DNA from: Ravibacter sp037191015
Lineage (GTDB): Bacteria; Bacteroidota; Bacteroidia; Cytophagales; Spirosomataceae
DNA length: 64,000 bases
Reading direction: 5' to 3'
NCBI GenBank assembly: GCA_037191015.1
Contig: JBBCKD010000010.1
Span: forward strand, 682,001-746,000
Positions 43,724 through 52,228 of the stretch are shown here, one piece after another. The stretch's first letter is position 1, and each line of letters starts with the position of its first letter. The position numbers and the translations under genes were made by a program. The notes below the pieces were generated by a model. It made no database searches. It was not told the origin of the DNA and saw only the letters and a list, made by a program, of their open reading frames with translations.

Positions 43724-45391
43724 ATGATAAGTTCTGTTTTTCCGAGTACCACAACTATTGCCTGGTTCACACCTATAGTCATTGCCTTCCTTGTTATTTC
43801 CTGGGTCATATTAAGAGCTGTTACAGCCGGGAAGAAAGTACCTGCAGCCTGGTTGTTCTTATTAGGAGGTGTTGCAGTCCTGGCCAGGGCTCCTTCCATA
43901 GCCTATAACCAGGTTACGAATATAGACGAGGCACAGACCATTGCGCACGCGCTGACGCTGATCCGCTCGCCGGAACCTTGGAAAAGCATTGATTTTACGA
44001 CCAACGGTCCCCTGAATGCCTACGTCTTCTATATCCCTTACTGGCTGGGCATACCGCTCGACTACCTCGTTTCGCATGTCATCCTGGTGTTGCTCCAGGC
44101 GCTTCTTGTCTGGGCGATCTTTTTGACGGTCAGGAACTGGATGGGGAGGGAGAACGCCGTTTTAACGACGATCCCGGTACTCGCTTTTATAGGATTTGTA
44201 CAGCCTGAGGATTTTGTTCACCAGAATAGCGAGACCTGGTGCATTGTTGCCTTTAGCGCAGCCATGGCCGTGTTTTCAGGGCTTACCGTTTCCCGGGAAG
44301 GCAGGAGTGCCGCGAAGTGGTTCCTGGTGGGGCTGCTATTGGGAGCGGTGCCCTTTGGCAAGCCCCAGGGAGCGCCCCCGGCGCTGGTGGCTGCTTTCTG
44401 TATGTATATATACCTGCTTCTGGAGCTAAAAGGCAGGGAAAGACTGAAAGCCTTATTCGCCCTGTCGGCAGGCGGGGTAACCTTTTTCGCGCTTTTTGCG
44501 GGCCTTACCACCTACCAGGGGGCTGCTACTGATTTTTATGATCTCTATATAAGGGGTAACCTGCATTATGCATCCACGTTTGGCAGCGGATTTACGCTTC
44601 TGCCGACCTTCCTGTGGAAGTGGGCCATGTCTTCGGAGGTGATGGTCTTATCGGTAATCGTATACTTCTTCACGTTTTTTGCTTTTGTCAGGGGCAGGGT
44701 TGGGACTGTCAGGCAGAAAAGGATCGGCATTATGATCGCGGCTATCCTCCTTGGCGGGGCCTATGCGGTTGAGCGGGCCGGCCGGCCTTTTTTTCATTAC
44801 ATGCTGGTCTTCGTTTTTCCCGGGCTGTTCCTGCTTTTAGGATGGAGCCTGAAGCAACTGGAGGCATACAGGTACCGGAGATGGCTTTTTTCGGCAGGGA
44901 TACTGGTTTTTTTTGGCCATGCCTTGTTTCTTAACTGGAGAATGTATGACAGACTGACCGACGGATTCCTCACCGGGGAAAGCAGCAAGCTGGAAATAAA
45001 GCCGGTATCGCAGTATGTGAGCCGGCTATTGAAGCCGGGTGATTTTCTTACGGTTTACGGCTACTACAATGAAATTTATGTAGAAACCCAGTTCCCTTCC
45101 GCCGCACGGATGGTAACTGTTTACCAGCATTCGGCGGTCTGGCCCGAACTATACCGTCCTTACTACCTCCGCGATCTTTTCGAAAAACGCCCCGCGGTAT
45201 TTGTCGACGCGCTTGATACCCCTTATGATTTCTGGCAGGAGCAGTTTGTCAACCGGCGCATGCATTCCTGGGAGAAGATCCCGGAAATCCGGGAATTTAT
45301 CACACAAAACTATACGCTGGTGAAAGAGGTTGGAAAAAGCCGTGTCTACCTTAGGAACGACCGGCTGGAGAGGAGCGGCCGGGAAAATTGA
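43724..45391 (+). CDS. GT39/ArnT-like polytopic glycosyltransferase
   Basis: This integral membrane protein of 555 residues has about ten hydrophobic helices. The first luminal/periplasmic loop contains NIDEAQTIAHALTLIRSPE and FTTNGPLN, the acidic DE motif plus NGP pattern of the GT-C/PMT (GT39, ArnT-like) families. These use polyprenyl-phosphate sugars to glycosylate lipids or proteins in the periplasm. The ATG at 43724 is chosen because the longer frame would run through the XRE gene in another reading frame. Acceptor and sugar are unknown. The C-terminal soluble part (about 90 residues) is periplasmic. Confidence 0.8.
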   Translation: MISSVFPSTTTIAWFTPIVIAFLVISWVILRAVTAGKKVPAAWLFLLGGVAVLARAPSIAYNQVTNIDEAQTIAHALTLIRSPEPWKSIDFTTNGPLNAYVFYIPYWLGIPLDYLVSHVILVLLQALLVWAIFLTVRNWMGRENAVLTTIPVLAFIGFVQPEDFVHQNSETWCIVAFSAAMAVFSGLTVSREGRSAAKWFLVGLLLGAVPFGKPQGAPPALVAAFCMYIYLLLELKGRERLKALFALSAGGVTFFALFAGLTTYQGAATDFYDLYIRGNLHYASTFGSGFTLLPTFLWKWAMSSEVMVLSVIVYFFTFFAFVRGRVGTVRQKRIGIMIAAILLGGAYAVERAGRPFFHYMLVFVFPGLFLLLGWSLKQLEAYRYRRWLFSAGILVFFGHALFLNWRMYDRLTDGFLTGESSKLEIKPVSQYVSRLLKPGDFLTVYGYYNEIYVETQFPSAARMVTVYQHSAVWPELYRPYYLRDLFEKRPAVFVDALDTPYDFWQEQFVNRRMHSWEKIPEIREFITQNYTLVKEVGKSRVYLRNDRLERSGREN

Positions 45392-45439
45392 CCGCTCCCC
45401 AGGCGTAACGGCCGGACCGGGATGAATTGTTCTGAGTGT

Positions 45440-48400
45440 TTATTTACTGACTTTCATGACACCCGACATCAGGCGCCAGTGACCGGGGAAAGTACAGACA
45501 AAAGGATATTCGCCCGGCGTTTCCGGTGCCACAAACCTGAGCCGGTATGTTTCGTCGGGATTGACCAGCGGAGTCGATGATATGACTTCGGGTATTGCCG
45601 GGACATAGTGTTTTTCCGCAGCGTCCTGCCGGGTGATCATCTGATCTGCGGCATTTCCTATTGTCTCCAGTGAGCCCGGCTTCCCGATCACAATATTGTG
45701 CTGCATGGCATCGGGGTTTTCAAACACGATTTCGACGGGTTTCCCGGCCGAGACCGTGAAGGCGGTGATATCGAATTTCATCTCTTCCCTGACCGCCTTG
45801 ATTTTTATGACCTGCGTGCCCGGATCAGCTTCCAGCAGGTTGTCTAGACCGAATGATTTCAGCAGGGCTTCGTATTTCCCGGGAAGCCCGTCGGGAACGT
45901 GATCGCGGAGCGACGCGAGGAAAGACGCGTCAGCGGGAGAAGCTTTCTCCCGTCGCTTGCTATCCCAGCCTGAGAGAACACCTTTATAAACGGCGTTTTT
46001 TTCGGGCGCACCCAGGGTGGCGCCGGTTTGCAGCAGGTGAATGACTTCTCCGGCGGCGGCATAGGAAGCATAGCTCCTGATGGCCCGTTCAAGCACAAAG
46101 GCGGAGAGGTTTTGCGGGCGCTTCACTTCGAATTTCCTGCTCATCCGGTTATTGCCTTCCTCATCCTTTTCAGAGATTATATTGTCGGCGTCTATGACCG
46201 CGGTGACAGTTACGGTACCTGCTTGTTCCGGCGTAAACCCGAAGCTGCTTTTCCAGGGACCGTTATTTCCTTCGGAGAGCAGTATGGTTTCGCCCGGCGC
46301 AATACCTGCGACGATCTGCCGGCTTATGTAGTTGTGCTCCAGGTTATTGCCCCGGATGCTCACCGTTACAACGGGCACGATTCCCTCGGGAACTGCTACG
46401 CTGCCCTGGTTTGTGATTTCTATCGTTACTCTTGCGTTCTCCCTGATGCTGAGTTCGGAAGGCTGTACGGTGATATTGGTGATGGCAAGCTCGGCAGAAC
46501 CCTGAACTGTAATACCCGGCGAGGCAGTACTCTCACCGCCGTGCGCATGATGATGGGAGTGATCCTGAGTCGCCGCCGATACCTGATTGTCTTTTGCACC
46601 GGGTTTGAGAGAGGCCATGTATTTTTTTCTCAGCGCCCCGTTGTGGGCATTCAGCATCACGGCGAAAGCGTCAGGCAGCCAGCGGTCATCGACTTCCGTA
46701 GCATTTGCCAGGCGCTGCAGCACAGCTTTTTCGATGGCCGGGCTGAGCGGTATCTCGCTGAATGCCAACAACGTATTCAGCACATTGAGCTCGTCAGGGT
46801 CATTGAGCATATCCCGGGCCAGCAGCTCATTTCCGGTCTTCGCCGTTTTGGGTAATACCCGGATCGCATTCTTCCGTACCGCCGGGCTTGGATGCCGCAG
46901 GGCCTCAACAGCGGCGGCATAGGCGGAAGTACGGTCTGTGCCGAGCTCCCCGAGACCGTGTAATGTCCAGAGTGCGTGTATAGCTGCAGTATTCAGACCG
47001 ATTTCGTCAACAGATTTGTCATTTACCAGCCTGATGAGCCCGGGTACGACGTCTTTTTGATTTCTTTCTACCAGCAGGCGCTGGGCATGCAGCCGCCACA
47101 GCATATTGCTGTTTTTCAGGTTATCAACCAGCTCGCGCGGTCTTTCTTTATTGAGTGAAAGGGGTGTGTAAGGGCCAGCCTCTTTCCAGCCTATGCGGTA
47201 GATCCGGCCATGCGTGTAGTCCCGGAGGTCGGTTTCATAGGCGTTCCCGCTGCCGTTTTCAAAGCCTTTGGGCGTGGGGTTATGCTGGATGATGAAGCTG
47301 TACCAGTCGGCCACCCACACTGCGCCGTCAGGTCCTACCTGCGCAAAAACCGGAGAAACCCATTCGTCGGCTCCAGCCAGCAGGTTAAAGCCGGATTTAT
47401 CGGCGAAGTCCGTGCCCTTCTTCTGCATGTAATTGACGTGCAGAAGGTGCCCTGTAGGTTCGGCGACAAATGCTGCATTGTTCCAGAATTTTTTCGGAAA
47501 AGACCGGGCTGTGTAAAAATTATGGCCTGCCGCTGCCGTAAAACCGCCGAATACGTCGACCTGCCTGACTTTCGGCGTAATGGGCTGAAAGTCCTTATGC
47601 GTATCGGTGCTGCGGCTTCCGTTGTCTATCCTGCCGGGCGCGTAGTAGCGATTCGGGATAGCCATATACCATCCGTGAGCATTATTTGCAGTAGATCCGA
47701 AGAGGTCGCCGGCTTCGTTGAACCCGAGTCCCCAGGTATTGTTGGACGTCCGGGTAAGCAGCTCCATATCCGAGCCGTCGGCTTTGAAGCGGAAGAGGGC
47801 CTGTCCGAAGTTCAGCGAGTCGCCGCGGCCGAATTTCCCTTTGAAGCCGGAGTAGCCCACCGCCCCGTAGATCCAGTTGTCGAAGCCGTAATGGAGGCTC
47901 GAAGGGCCTGCATGGGTATCGAAGGTGCCGAATCCTGAAAACAGCACCTGTTTTACATCGGCTTTGTCATCGTCGTCGGTATCTTTGAGAAACAGCATAT
48001 GGGGCGCCTGGGAGACGATCAGCCCGCCGTTGGCAAACACCATTCCCGTGGGTATGCTGAGGCCTTCCGCAAACCGGGTGAACTTATCGGCTTTCCCGTC
48101 GCTATCCGTATCCTCGCAGATCAGGATGTAGTCATCTCCTCCATTTTCCTTACGTTCGTTGGGATAGTCTTTTGTAATGAGGACATAAAGCCGGCCTTTT
48201 TCATCCCATGCAAGTGCGATAGGGTGCATGACATCAGGCTCGTGCGCGAATACGTCCAGCGAAAAATCTACCGGAACCTGGATATGCTTCACGGATTCTT
48301 CCGGAGAAACCGGTAGTTGCTGCAGCTGGAGGCCCGGGCGCTGCTCATAATTAGGCAGCCTTGCTTCGCGGTATTCAAAAGGTTCGGGCCTGAGTGCCGT

Positions 48401-49153
48401 GTGGGCTTTCCTGGCATCGTCGTTCACAGCCCATAAAATGCCTTTTTCCAGCAGATCGTGAAATTCCGGCCGGGACCAGGTCTTTTCGTCATGGCCGTAA
48501 GCAGTATAGAAAACCCTCCCTTTACCGTGAGTCCTGACCCAGGTATAGGGTTCGGTTTGTTGTCCGGGGCGATCTTTCTCCTGGTCTTTAGCAATCCTGC
48601 GCTCGGTCAGGATCTCGTTGTCCGGCTCGAGCTTTACATGCAGGTAGGTTTCGTCTACGGTTTTGAAAGGTGCTACTCCTGCAATGGCCGGGTGGCCGGG
48701 CTTTTTCCATACCGGCTGGATCGTGTCCCAGGTGTGGCGCCAGAATTGTCCGCCCATGAGCTTTACTATTTCAGGATCGTTCCGGAAGCAGTAGGAAGCA
48801 CAATGAACGGGAATGAATCCCTTGCCGGAAGCCACAAAATCGAGCAGCGCCCCGGATTGGGAAGGAGCGATAGAGTCCCAGTTGGCAAAGAGGAGCAGGG
48901 CGTCGTATTTGCCCAGGTTTTTGGCATTGAGGTCGTTCAGGTCGTCGGTATAGGTGAAATTAATTCCCTTCGGCCCCAGAGCTGCCATAATCCGGGGTAC
49001 CTGCTCTGCGGGTTTATGATGCCCGTTGTCGCCCAGGAACAGGACTTCGATCCTTCTTCCGCCTTCCGGCGGCACCGGCATACCCTGCCGTTGCCGGCTG
49101 GCAATGCTGACCAGGGATATAGCCACCAAAAACAAGGCAAACGTCTTTTTCAT
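45440..49153 (-). CDS. ThuA / propeller dehydrogenase / HEAT / CARDB / cupredoxin fusion protein
   Basis: The 1237-residue exported protein starts with MKKTFALFLVAISLVSIAS. Domains in order: ThuA-like (about 35-240, IEVLFLGDNGHHKPAEQV, GKGFIPVHCASYCF); a PVC-type membrane-bound dehydrogenase propeller (about 290-640, VMHPIALAWDEKGRLYVL); HEAT-like repeats (about 660-810); a CARDB domain (about 890-1010); and a C-terminal azurin-like cupredoxin. The copper ligands are His1152 (MQHNIVIG), Cys1220, His1225 and Met1229 (CTFPGHWRLM). No CxxCH heme motif is present. The ATG at 49153 is preferred over a TTG six codons upstream. It follows a Gfo/Idh/MocA gene by 38 bases, suggesting periplasmic sugar oxidation. 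Confidence 0.88.
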   Translation of the reverse strand: MKKTFALFLVAISLVSIASRQRQGMPVPPEGGRRIEVLFLGDNGHHKPAEQVPRIMAALGPKGINFTYTDDLNDLNAKNLGKYDALLLFANWDSIAPSQSGALLDFVASGKGFIPVHCASYCFRNDPEIVKLMGGQFWRHTWDTIQPVWKKPGHPAIAGVAPFKTVDETYLHVKLEPDNEILTERRIAKDQEKDRPGQQTEPYTWVRTHGKGRVFYTAYGHDEKTWSRPEFHDLLEKGILWAVNDDARKAHTALRPEPFEYREARLPNYEQRPGLQLQQLPVSPEESVKHIQVPVDFSLDVFAHEPDVMHPIALAWDEKGRLYVLITKDYPNERKENGGDDYILICEDTDSDGKADKFTRFAEGLSIPTGMVFANGGLIVSQAPHMLFLKDTDDDDKADVKQVLFSGFGTFDTHAGPSSLHYGFDNWIYGAVGYSGFKGKFGRGDSLNFGQALFRFKADGSDMELLTRTSNNTWGLGFNEAGDLFGSTANNAHGWYMAIPNRYYAPGRIDNGSRSTDTHKDFQPITPKVRQVDVFGGFTAAAGHNFYTARSFPKKFWNNAAFVAEPTGHLLHVNYMQKKGTDFADKSGFNLLAGADEWVSPVFAQVGPDGAVWVADWYSFIIQHNPTPKGFENGSGNAYETDLRDYTHGRIYRIGWKEAGPYTPLSLNKERPRELVDNLKNSNMLWRLHAQRLLVERNQKDVVPGLIRLVNDKSVDEIGLNTAAIHALWTLHGLGELGTDRTSAYAAAVEALRHPSPAVRKNAIRVLPKTAKTGNELLARDMLNDPDELNVLNTLLAFSEIPLSPAIEKAVLQRLANATEVDDRWLPDAFAVMLNAHNGALRKKYMASLKPGAKDNQVSAATQDHSHHHAHGGESTASPGITVQGSAELAITNITVQPSELSIRENARVTIEITNQGSVAVPEGIVPVVTVSIRGNNLEHNYISRQIVAGIAPGETILLSEGNNGPWKSSFGFTPEQAGTVTVTAVIDADNIISEKDEEGNNRMSRKFEVKRPQNLSAFVLERAIRSYASYAAAGEVIHLLQTGATLGAPEKNAVYKGVLSGWDSKRREKASPADASFLASLRDHVPDGLPGKYEALLKSFGLDNLLEADPGTQVIKIKAVREEMKFDITAFTVSAGKPVEIVFENPDAMQHNIVIGKPGSLETIGNAADQMITRQDAAEKHYVPAIPEVISSTPLVNPDETYRLRFVAPETPGEYPFVCTFPGHWRLMSGVMKVSK

Positions 49154-49191
49154 TGGAAATTGATTAGACAATTAGACGATGAGGTAATGGG

Positions 49192-50331
49192 TTATCCGGG
49201 CCGGCTCATACTTTTGAAATCCGGCACCGGGATCAGCTCTCCGCCTTTCAGGGCCGATTCGTGTGAAAGGATGCCGACGCTTGTCCAGTTGGCCGACTGC
49301 CATGCATTCGGAAAGGGATCCCGGTCTTCGATCAATGCCGACAGGAATTCATGCACCAGGTGCGGATGTGATCCGCCGTGCCCGGCTCCCTGCGTAAAGG
49401 AAAGGTGCGTGCTGTCTTCCGCATCGTAGACCCCTTTTGTAGTGAAAGATTGAATTTCTTTCGGTAGTAAATGTGCAAAATCCGGTGTTTTCACGCGTTC
49501 CGGGATTTCGTGCTCAGGTTTTTTGGCGGTATGAATGACGGGGTCCTCACCTTCGATCAGCGGCCATTCAAACGATTTTTTGCTGCCGTATACTTCGAAG
49601 CTCTCCCGGTACTGGCGGGCGGTATCAAACAACGAACGGTAAACGTAGGCAGACAGATCACTGTCTTTGAACTTAATATGGGCCGATTCTACGGCGAAGG
49701 GAGAGTTGTGGATGCTGGCAAGCTCCTCGCGGATCGTTCCGGAGCCGAAGCAGGAAACATAGGCCGCCTCCAGCTTCAGGAGCGCTGCCACAGGTCCTAC
49801 GCAATGGGTAGCATAGTGCATCGGGGGAAGCCCGGGCCAGTAATCGGGCCATCCGTCCATATCCTGCTGGTGGCTCGCCTTGAGAAACTGTACTTTTCCG
49901 AGCTCGCCTTTTTCATAAAGGTCTTTGACAAAGAGAAATTCCCGGGCATAGACCACGGTTTCCATCATCATATATTTTTTGCCCGTTTCCCTGACCGTAC
50001 GGACGATCTCGGCGCATTCTTCCACCGAAGTCGCCATCGGCACCGTACAGGCAACGTGCTTACCGGCCCGGAGGGCTTTGAGGGTTTGTTCGGCGTGGTT
50101 CGGGATCGGGGAATTGATATGTACGGCATCGACTTCCGGATCGCGGAGAAGCTCATCGTAATCGGTATAACGGACGTCCACCCCGAAAGCATCCCCGATT
50201 TCATCCAGCCCGGAGCGCGTGCGCTGACATATAGCGTACATATTGGCGTTTGGATGCCTCTGGTAGATGGGTATGAATTCCGCTCCGAATCCCAGTCCTG
50301 CAATTGCAACGTTGATTTTCTTTGTCATCAT
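49192..50331 (-). CDS. Gfo/Idh/MocA-family oxidoreductase
   Basis: This 379-residue NAD(P)-dependent sugar or inositol dehydrogenase has an N-terminal Rossmann fold (INVAIAGLGFGAEFIPIYQR), then DAVHINSPIPNHAEQTLKAL and AGKHVACTVPMATSVEECAE (the EKP-like motif reads VPM here). The substrate domain contains HYATHCVGPVAALLKLEAAY. No twin-arginine signal is present, so it is cytoplasmic. Two adjacent ATGs (50331 and 50328) are possible starts. It is probably in one operon with the ThuA fusion protein. Replacement of the EKP lysine region by VPM is unusual and may affect catalysis. Confidence 0.88.
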   Translation of the reverse strand: MMTKKINVAIAGLGFGAEFIPIYQRHPNANMYAICQRTRSGLDEIGDAFGVDVRYTDYDELLRDPEVDAVHINSPIPNHAEQTLKALRAGKHVACTVPMATSVEECAEIVRTVRETGKKYMMMETVVYAREFLFVKDLYEKGELGKVQFLKASHQQDMDGWPDYWPGLPPMHYATHCVGPVAALLKLEAAYVSCFGSGTIREELASIHNSPFAVESAHIKFKDSDLSAYVYRSLFDTARQYRESFEVYGSKKSFEWPLIEGEDPVIHTAKKPEHEIPERVKTPDFAHLLPKEIQSFTTKGVYDAEDSTHLSFTQGAGHGGSHPHLVHEFLSALIEDRDPFPNAWQSANWTSVGILSHESALKGGELIPVPDFKSMSRPG

Positions 50332-50555
50332 GATTAATGGGGGTAGATTTATATATTTATTTGCCGGAAAGCTGGTCCGGAGATCAGCCGTTCAGAATCA
50401 TTCAAAACGATAGGAAAAAATCACGGTGCAATTTTACAAAGAATAAATGCTATAAATGCTGCCTGATTTGACCGATTGTGACTTTATTTTGACCTTAAAT
50501 AATAGAATAACATAAAAAAGAGGCAAAAAACAACCAACGAAAAATCGGGTAACTT

Positions 50556-52112
50556 ATGATGTCTGGGAAAAAATACAGTGCGGCGGGCGTACTGGTTATG
50601 ATGGTCGTCGTATCGGGTTCTTTTGCCCAGAAAGCCGATCGGGAGGCGCTCCGAAAAATAAGAAAGGAAGGATTTGAAAATTCGCAGGTAGAGATGATCG
50701 CTCACCGTATTACCGATGTATCGGGTTCCCGGCTGACTAACTCGCCCGGGTTCCGGCGAGCGGCGGGATGGGCCGTCGGGCAGCTGACCGGTTGGGGCCT
50801 TCAAAACGCACGGCTCGAAGAATGGGGAGAATTCGGGAACGGGTGGCAATTCGAAAAGAGCTATCTCGCCATGACAGCCCCCTATTATATGCCCTTTATC
50901 GCGGTGCCAAAGGCATGGACCGGCAGTACGCCGGGCCTGATCAGTGGCGAGGCGGTGGTTGTGGAGCTGAACAGCGACGACGATTTCGGAAAGTATACAG
51001 GGAAGCTCAGGGATAAGATCGTATTGGTAAAGGGAGAAGACTTTGATGCCGGCCCCACTTTCAGAGCTGATGCGATCCGTCATACGGCCGAAGACCTGGA
51101 GAAATTGACAAACTCGGAAACTTTTGGCGGGCAGCGTTTTACGCCGGAAATGCTGGAGCGTTACCGGCAGATGCGCAATTTCCGGGCAAAGGTCGACAGC
51201 TTCCTGGTTGCCGAGGGCATCAGGCTTGAGCTGATCAGGCGGAACGGTCGTCACGGCACGCTGTTTACCAGCAACGGGGCGTCTTATCTCGCGGGTGCGC
51301 CGGAGGCAGGGCCTGCTTTTGAGCTGTCAAACGAGCATGCCGGATTGGTGGAGCGGCTTTATCAGGGCGGTACGCCGGTTACAATTGAGGCAGAGGTTAA
51401 AACGCGGTTTTTCCGGGACAATACAAAAGCCGCCAATGTCATTGCTGAGATCCCGGGTAACGACCGCAGGCTGCGGGAGGAAATAGTGATGCTCGGAGCC
51501 CATCTGGATTCCTGGCACGGGGCGACCGGCGCTACCGACAACGCGGCAGGCTGTATAGTCATGCTGGAGGCGGTAAGGATCCTCCAGGCAGCAGGACTGA
51601 AGCCGAAACGTACCATCCGCATTGCGCTGTGGTCTGGAGAAGAGCAGGGAATTCATGGATCAGGCAATTATGTAAAGAGGAACCTGGGCGACGCCGCCAC
51701 TATGAAGCTGCATCCCGACCATGACAAATTTTCCGCCTATTACAATATTGATAACGGGACCGGCAGGATAAGAGGGGTGTACCTGCAGGGTAACGAGGCG
51801 GTAAGGCCTGTTTTTAAAAGATGGCTGGAACCGTTTGCCGATATCATAGACAACCCTACTCTTACGTCGCGTAATACAGGCGGCACCGACCATCTCAGCT
51901 TCGATGCTGTCGGTCTTCCCGGTTTCCAGTTTATCCAGGACGGTATAGAGTATGGTTCGCGGACGCATCATACCAACCAGGATCTCTATGAGCGCCTGGT
52001 TATGGATGATCTGAAGCAGATGGCGGTGATCGTAGCATCGTTTGTATACAATACAGCCCAGATGGATCAGAAAATGCCGAGAAAAGAGCTGCCGAAGGCT
52101 GGGAGGAGGTAG
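50556..52112 (+). CDS. Secreted M28-family zinc aminopeptidase
   Basis: The 518-residue exported protease has a signal peptide (MMSGKKYSAAGVLVMMVVVS, cleavage after SFAQ). A PA-like inserted domain precedes the M28 catalytic domain. Zinc ligands lie in MLGAHLDSWHGATGATDNAA (His, Asp), in LWSGEEQGIHGS (catalytic Glu-Glu), in YYNIDNGTGR (Asp) and in GGTDHLSFDAVGLPG (His). It probably trims peptides in the periplasm or outside the cell. It is divergent from the Gfo gene. The DUF1501 gene downstream has its own promoter element. Confidence 0.93.
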   Translation: MMSGKKYSAAGVLVMMVVVSGSFAQKADREALRKIRKEGFENSQVEMIAHRITDVSGSRLTNSPGFRRAAGWAVGQLTGWGLQNARLEEWGEFGNGWQFEKSYLAMTAPYYMPFIAVPKAWTGSTPGLISGEAVVVELNSDDDFGKYTGKLRDKIVLVKGEDFDAGPTFRADAIRHTAEDLEKLTNSETFGGQRFTPEMLERYRQMRNFRAKVDSFLVAEGIRLELIRRNGRHGTLFTSNGASYLAGAPEAGPAFELSNEHAGLVERLYQGGTPVTIEAEVKTRFFRDNTKAANVIAEIPGNDRRLREEIVMLGAHLDSWHGATGATDNAAGCIVMLEAVRILQAAGLKPKRTIRIALWSGEEQGIHGSGNYVKRNLGDAATMKLHPDHDKFSAYYNIDNGTGRIRGVYLQGNEAVRPVFKRWLEPFADIIDNPTLTSRNTGGTDHLSFDAVGLPGFQFIQDGIEYGSRTHHTNQDLYERLVMDDLKQMAVIVASFVYNTAQMDQKMPRKELPKAGRR

Positions 52113-52155
52113 TAAAATAGAGTTAGGGGTTTCTCAGAATAATAAACCCGGATAT

Positions 52156-52163
52156 TATTTTTG
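52156..52163 (+). promoter_or_regulatory. Bacteroidota-type -7 element for the DUF1501 gene
   Basis: TATTTTTG matches TAnnTTTG and lies 65 bases before the ATG at 52229. Confidence 0.4.
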
Positions 52164-52228
52164 CTAATTCGACCGCTTTCTCCTAACTTGTACTGTTTTG
52201 AGATAATGTAATAAGATTTAGGTGCCTT

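Noticed and set aside
46028..46855. 275-codon ORF antisense to the ThuA fusion gene
   Set aside because: It is a shadow frame of a well-supported multi-domain protein and lacks any domain pattern. Similar long antisense frames at 49471-50337 and 41422-42348 were rejected for the same reason.
45440..49153. Heme c domain expected in a PVC-type dehydrogenase
   Set aside because: No CxxCH motif is present; the only close Cys pair (HCASYC in the ThuA part) has the wrong spacing.
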